NCBI GenBank assembly: GCA_027596945.1
Contig: JADGJH010001309.1
Span: 1 to 10,723, forward strand
Direction: 5' to 3'
DNA from: Physocladia obscura
Taxonomy: Eukaryota; Chytridiomycota; Chytridiomycetes; Chytridiales; Chytriomycetaceae
Length of the DNA: 10,723 bases
Shown here: piece after piece, positions 7,067 through 10,723 of the stretch
How positions within the stretch are numbered: position 1 is the stretch's first letter
Layout of the letters: each line of letters begins with the position of its first letter
Made by a program: the position numbers and the translations under genes
Notes under the pieces: generated by a model
Database searches by the model: none
What the model was told of the DNA's origin: nothing
What the model saw: only the letters and a program-made list of their open reading frames with translations

Positions 7067-8171
7067 CGTTTGTTCTTTTTTTTAAAAAAAATTTTTTTCG
7101 AAGGCTTTCCGTTTCTGTAATTGATTGCACAATCTCAAAGATCTTGGTGGATATTTTCTCAAGGACTTAGTTATTTTATGTTGAAGAGCAAAAAGCATTT
7201 TGAGTGAGAACCAAGAATACATACTTTACCCTCCCAATCACAATTATTTCAAAATGAAAACGAAAAAAAAAAAATACAAAAAAACGTGTAAAATTAACAA
7301 ATAAAAAAAATGATACACGTTTTTATGTAAATCTTTATTTTTTAACTCGAAAGTGGATACTAAATAATATTTTTGACTGAAGAAACGACTGAAACTGCTC
7401 TGTGCTACTAAAGTTAGAAAATCCATGTTTGCAAGGTGTTGGTGAATGAGAATCAATCGATTATGTTGCAATGTTTTTCTATAGTATAGAAATGATGAAA
7501 AAAGAATGCCACGAGTGTTAAGGTTTTCGCGTTTATTACGAAAATAATATGTATATCCGTGTGTGCTTGTGATATGGTTAGGTCAATATTTTGAATACCA
7601 TTTGAATGTCTGTGTGTTTATTTTTTTTTCGTTTTTTTTTTTTCGTTGAGGATTCTTCGGCTGGGAAACCGAAACTGCGATGAGACCGAAATCGTCTCTA
7701 ATGCAAAGTCCAGATAATAAGACAGTTTCAGGAAAAATCCAGCCTATTTAAATGCATATATGTTTAATTTTATATTTTAAGTGTAAATTTTCTGTCAACG
7801 CAATATTTAAGGCAAAGAATTCAATACAACCTACATTCAAAGGCCTATAGTGGACTATTGAGAATTTTTCCATGCACCAACAGATTTGTTGCAAAAATAA
7901 AGATCGGCAGTCAATGATTGCGGAGAAGTTCAATTGAAGTTCATGAAACCATCGAGGGGCAAGATTGAGTTTGACCAAGTGCACGGACGGAGTTGCAGAA
8001 GATTGACGTTGCGAACGGAATAGAAGGCGACAACAAGTTTGGATGTGGAGACGCGCGGATCGGAAGCGCGGAACAACGGAGGCTGTATTTTGCGGGCATT
8101 TGTTTGTTTGGTTGACAAACTGTTTGCAGCAACCTTGCATTTTCAATTTGCAACCAATTGGACATCGCCGA
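7067..8171. other. Spacer and presumed promoter of the BTB gene
   Basis: No gene is supported. The left part carries a promoter word shared with the transporter (7123-7136) and long A/T runs (7078-7098, 7264-7273, 7621-7643). A pair of small hairpins lies at 7656-7698. From about 8000 the GC content rises towards the BTB gene. A frame in phase with it opens at an ATG at 8043, so the gene could begin 43 codons earlier or this may be 5' leader. Confidence 0.45.
7656..7698. other. Two adjacent small hairpins
   Basis: TTCGG (7656-7660) pairs with CCGAA (7669-7673), and GAGAC (7682-7686) pairs with GTCTC (7694-7698). Both contain the direct repeat ACCGAAA (7668-7674 and 7686-7692). This could be a structured RNA element or a repeated factor site; I see no C/D or convincing H/ACA snoRNA boxes. 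Confidence 0.25.
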
Positions 8172-10693
8172 ATGGGCAGCGAAAACAGACCTGTGTCGAT
8201 TGCGACGGACGGAACTGTCAGCGCGTCACACACGCCGCCGGCAACGCCCGACAAAGACCGCCCCGAGAGGCCAAAAAGCATGGCGGCCCTCGCCTCGCTG
8301 GGAATGACAAAGTCAAACAGCCTCACCGTGAATGGCCGCTCGCCGACAAAAGACACGCGAAGAGGTTGGTTTCCTGTCTGTTGCCCTGTCTGCCCCTGAT
8401 CCCTCCCTATCGCTTGACCCCTTTTACGCCTGGTCTTTCCCTGAAACTTGCCTTCAAACTACATTTTCAAATTACTCACTAAATAAACCAGCGTCTACCA
8501 TGAGCAAGCTCATGAGCTCAATGTAAATATTGCAACCGTCCTTTTGTCCGTTTCTTTTTTGGACAACTATACTCAATGCAACAGTAGCTCGTCTTCTTCT
8601 CCGCCAGTGCCTGTCTTGCCGGCTGTTCTCGATGCCAAAGACACAGTTTCCTTCTCCACCACCACAACCGCTGACCGCATGAGTGTTGTATGCACTGGTA
8701 GCTGCTTGTTTTCAGAATCCATTTGTTTCCCACTGTGTCTATCATCATAATGAAATTTTTCTCTAAATTGAAAAGGTCTACACCAGCATGGCTTTATCGA
8801 AGGTCTATTCAGCGATATTACTGTTTATATTCTTGGCAAAGCCTACAACTTGCACAGACTGGCCCTGATTAATAACCGCTACTTTTCCGCAAGAATGCGC
8901 ACCGATTTCAGCGATAATGCAAGCAGCAAAACTACCGGAAAGTTGGAATTGTCGATTGATATCACAGATCCAAACATCTCGCACGAGGCTCTCAAAGTAG
9001 TTTTTGCGAGGTTCTTGCTTCTTTTTTTTTTTTTCGTGTACGACTAACACTAAGTTATACCATCACAGAATCTATGGACACTTTGAAGACAAAGTAACGA
9101 CTGAAAATCTCAAATCTCTGCTTGCGACTGCCTACTATTTTCATGACACGGATTTGTGCACCATGTGCGCAGACTTCATCAAGACAATCAAGTACACACC
9201 AGAGAACTCGCTTGAATATATTACATATTCCTCAACCTTCGATTACGGACAAACATCACTGCTTTTACTGCGCCATGTCCTCATCTACCTTTGCCGCGAC
9301 GGAGCTTCCGACCAGGCGCTTCTGGACTACACGTTCCCGGCTCTCGACTTTTCGTGGTTTGCGCGTATTGTCCAGAGCGACACGTTTGTGGTGCCGACGG
9401 AATACAACCGGTTTCAGTTGATTGCCACTGTTCTCCAGAAGCGACTGGAACAGGCTCACTTTTCCGATATGAAAGACACGGTTCGCACAATGACATCCCA
9501 CGTGCTTGCGCTCGGCCGTCTCCCACCAACTGATGCTACCAACGTCGCGCTTGCTCCCCTACTTTCTGTTGACGAAGAATCCGGCCTCGAAGTGCAATAC
9601 CGCCCACCACTTCCAAAAGGCAGCGCCTCCACTCTTGCATCATCATTAACCCCCCCAACAACATCAAACGGCAACTCACTCCACGTAAACCCCGCTGACG
9701 ATTTCCAACAACAATCAGCAACAACCACACCAATCTATAACAGCAACACGAACAGCGTCGTTTTTCTTGGTCGTCCCGCTGCCCTCGCTTCGCCAAACCT
9801 GCCCCAAGGACAACCGCAAACAAGACAAGACTTCACCGCCGCCGCAATCAACCTAATCTCCAAATCCATACTGTACGCACATATTCCGCTCCCCTTATAC
9901 GCGAAAATCCGCGAAGAGAACATTGTCCCCGGTTTCGTGTTTGACCGACACTTCCGCATCCACCATGACATGATTCGGCTTGTCGAGACCACACCGCGTG
10001 GGATTCAGAAGCTCGGCGTCGCGTACCACTACCAACGTAAGAATGTTGTCGTGCGTGATGGTCCACCAGAGTCATTCTTTGATATTGTCATGTCACCCGT
10101 GTATGCGCATGATTTGCTCGAGATGCCGCCATTTAGGTTTGGCGTGGAGTTTGGTGCAAATTCGGGGGAGCTGCTTGCTGGTGGTGCGACGAAGCCGCCG
10201 ACACCTGGTGGCGGGCCTGCGCATGCTTTGGGGCGGGTTTTGAGGGGAACGGTTGGAGAGAGTTTGATTTCTAAAGGGGCACCGTATGCAGGGTCTCTGT
10301 TTTCTATCAAGATTGAAAAAGCTGTTGCAGACAACGGAGTCAATGCACTAGAGATTTCATTGTTGAGTGAAACCATTAAGTTTTTTTTTTGAAAAAAAAC
10401 TTAATTTCTTGTTATTCCACAGGAATCGCAAACCTGGAACCAAAGAAGCCACCGACTGTGTTGACACGCGCAATGAAGCTCAATTTTGGTGCCGCATTAT
10501 TGCATACGTGCACACAAACTCGCAAGTTACTGAAGCATACACGTTTGAATCAACTGGTGTAAACTTTTTGACGGCAAGTTCGCGCATTGGGGCCATAAAC
10601 CCGGAGCTTTTCAAAGAACTGTTTGTAGCCGTTAATGGCCCAGAAGGTTTAAACACTTGTTTGAGGCTTTCGATTCTTTTAGGAGTTATTTAA
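8172..10693 (+). CDS. BTB/POZ protein, germ-cell-less-like, six exons
   Basis: The preferred model joins 8172-8364, 8492-8522, 8585-8687, 8787-9010, 9069-10361 and 10423-10693, giving 704 residues. Residues 1-109 are disordered, rich in Ser/Thr/Pro, with CDK-type TP sites and a basic RRAS site. The BTB fold begins at SDITVYILGKAYNLHRLAL (about 118-136), continues through HEALKVVFARIYGHF, and is followed by helical repeats (ATAYYFHDTDLC, SLEYITYSSTF) like a BACK segment. A Pro/Ser/Thr/Asn/Gln-rich linker and a C-terminal conserved region (PFRFGVEF, EAQFWCRIIAYVH) follow. The order and the spacing of the VVF-x-x-x-Y motif resemble germ-cell-less-type BTB proteins of animals and filamentous fungi, which often act as cullin-3 adaptors; that role is family knowledge, not shown here. 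The start at 8172 is the first ATG giving a typical polar N-terminus; an in-phase ATG at 8043 is possible. CTG codons occur at conserved leucine positions. Confidence 0.85.
8365..8491 (+). other. BTB intron 1, unusual GTTGGT donor
   Basis: Phase 1. The frame closes at 8399, so an intron is needed to reach exon 2. The only in-phase GT sites before the stop are GTTGGT (8365) and GTTGCC (8380). The acceptor is ACCAG, preceded by CACTAAAT as branch site. Using 8365 creates RRAST at the junction. Confidence 0.6.
8523..8584 (+). other. BTB intron 2, GTAAAT donor
   Basis: Phase 2, 62 nt. It has donor GTAAAT, a TACTCAAT branch-like word and acceptor CAACAG. Splicing gives SKLMSSISSSSSPP, a continuous serine-proline linker. 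Confidence 0.75.
8688..8786 (+). other. BTB intron 3, boundaries uncertain
   Basis: The preferred model has donor GTATGC at 8688 (phase 0) and acceptor ACCAG at 8786, giving ...RMSV-HGFIEG. The alternative has donor GTAGCT at 8698 and acceptor AAAAG at 8775 (phase 1), adding seven residues and giving ...GLHQHGF. A CTCTAAAT branch word lies at 8761-8768. Both keep the BTB frame. Confidence 0.55.
9011..9068 (+). other. BTB intron 4, GTTCTT donor
   Basis: Phase 2, 58 nt. The donor is GTTCTT, there is a long T tract, the branch site is GACTAACAC, and the acceptor is ATCACAG. The join VVFAR-IYGHF restores a conserved BTB helix. A GTAGTT donor at 9-10 nt upstream with an AAG acceptor would substitute LYHH and break the pattern. 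Confidence 0.8.
10362..10422 (+). other. BTB intron 5, GTTGAG donor
   Basis: The open frame ends in a poly(T) run at 10392, while the continuing frame starts after CCACAG at 10422. The in-phase donors are GTTGAG (10362, intron of 61 nt) and GTTTTT (10380, intron of 43 nt). I prefer the first because its length matches introns 2 and 4 and it gives a compact ISL-NRKPG strand. The second would add six residues. Confidence 0.6.
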
Positions 10694-10723
10694 AAGGGTA
10701 ACAACAAAAAAGAAGAAAAAGGA

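Noticed and set aside
7748..8356. 202-codon minus-strand frame
   Set aside because: It lies opposite the BTB leader and first exon, shows no domain, and conflicts with the well-supported plus-strand gene.
9004..9068. Continuous coding from 9004 through the T-rich segment into exon 5
   Set aside because: It would start inside the BTB fold; the segment has a CTAAC branch site and CAG acceptor and its removal restores the conserved VVFAR-IYG helix.
9265..10376. Multiple minus-strand frames within the BTB gene
   Set aside because: They are shadows of the large plus-strand exon 5.
1..10723. tRNA, rRNA, CRISPR array, transposon or biosynthetic cluster
   Set aside because: I saw no convincing tRNA box pair, conserved rRNA segment, repeat-spacer array, terminal repeats with target duplication, transposase, or clustered tailoring enzymes.

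Overview
The window looks like chromosomal DNA from an ascomycete fungus. Protein-coding stretches are separated by AT-rich spacers full of poly(A)/poly(T) runs. Two genes contain short spliceosomal introns (about 58-127 nt) with yeast-type branch sites: a perfect TACTAAC in the transporter intron, and CTAAC or CTAAA forms elsewhere. CTG codons fall at conserved hydrophobic positions of a BTB domain, so CTG is probably read as leucine and this is unlikely to be a CTG-serine yeast. A multi-intron BTB gene together with TACTAAC-type introns suggests an early-branching Saccharomycotina or a Taphrinomycotina lineage. The genus cannot be fixed from the sequence.

Layout, left to right. (1) 1-380 is AT-rich 3' flank with a four-copy 11-nt tandem repeat and a poly(A)-signal cluster. 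(2) 381-694 (-) is a small unrecognised gene with one probable intron. (3) 893-1120 (-) is a 75-residue ORF with a hydrophobic N-terminus and a cysteine-rich tail. (4) 1417-2301 (-) is an intronless 294-residue Ser/Thr/Asn-rich protein with many S/T-P sites, family not recognised. (5) 2302-4321 holds no firm gene: a short plus-strand ORF, a CRE/C-EBP-like site pair, a degraded-looking membrane-protein fragment on the minus strand, and a TATA-to-poly(A) unit that may be a small plus-strand gene. (6) 4322-5974 (-) is a complete 522-residue sugar transporter of the major facilitator superfamily with one intron. (7) 6950-7066 (-) is the decayed first exon of a second copy of that transporter, with part of its promoter. 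(8) 7067-8171 is a long spacer and the presumed promoter of the last gene. (9) 8172-10693 (+) is a six-exon BTB/POZ protein of about 704 residues, resembling the germ-cell-less-type fungal BTB proteins.

The genes do not form an obvious pathway or cluster. The transporter and its upstream relic record a tandem duplication followed by loss of one copy. The other genes appear to be unrelated neighbours, as is usual in fungi.

The points most worth following up are the transporter relic, the run of GTT-type 5' splice sites in the BTB gene, the small cysteine-rich ORF, and the 500-bp unit at 3262-3771 that has gene-like boundaries but an unconvincing coding sequence. I saw no convincing evidence of a new biological system, mobile element, CRISPR array, rRNA or tRNA.
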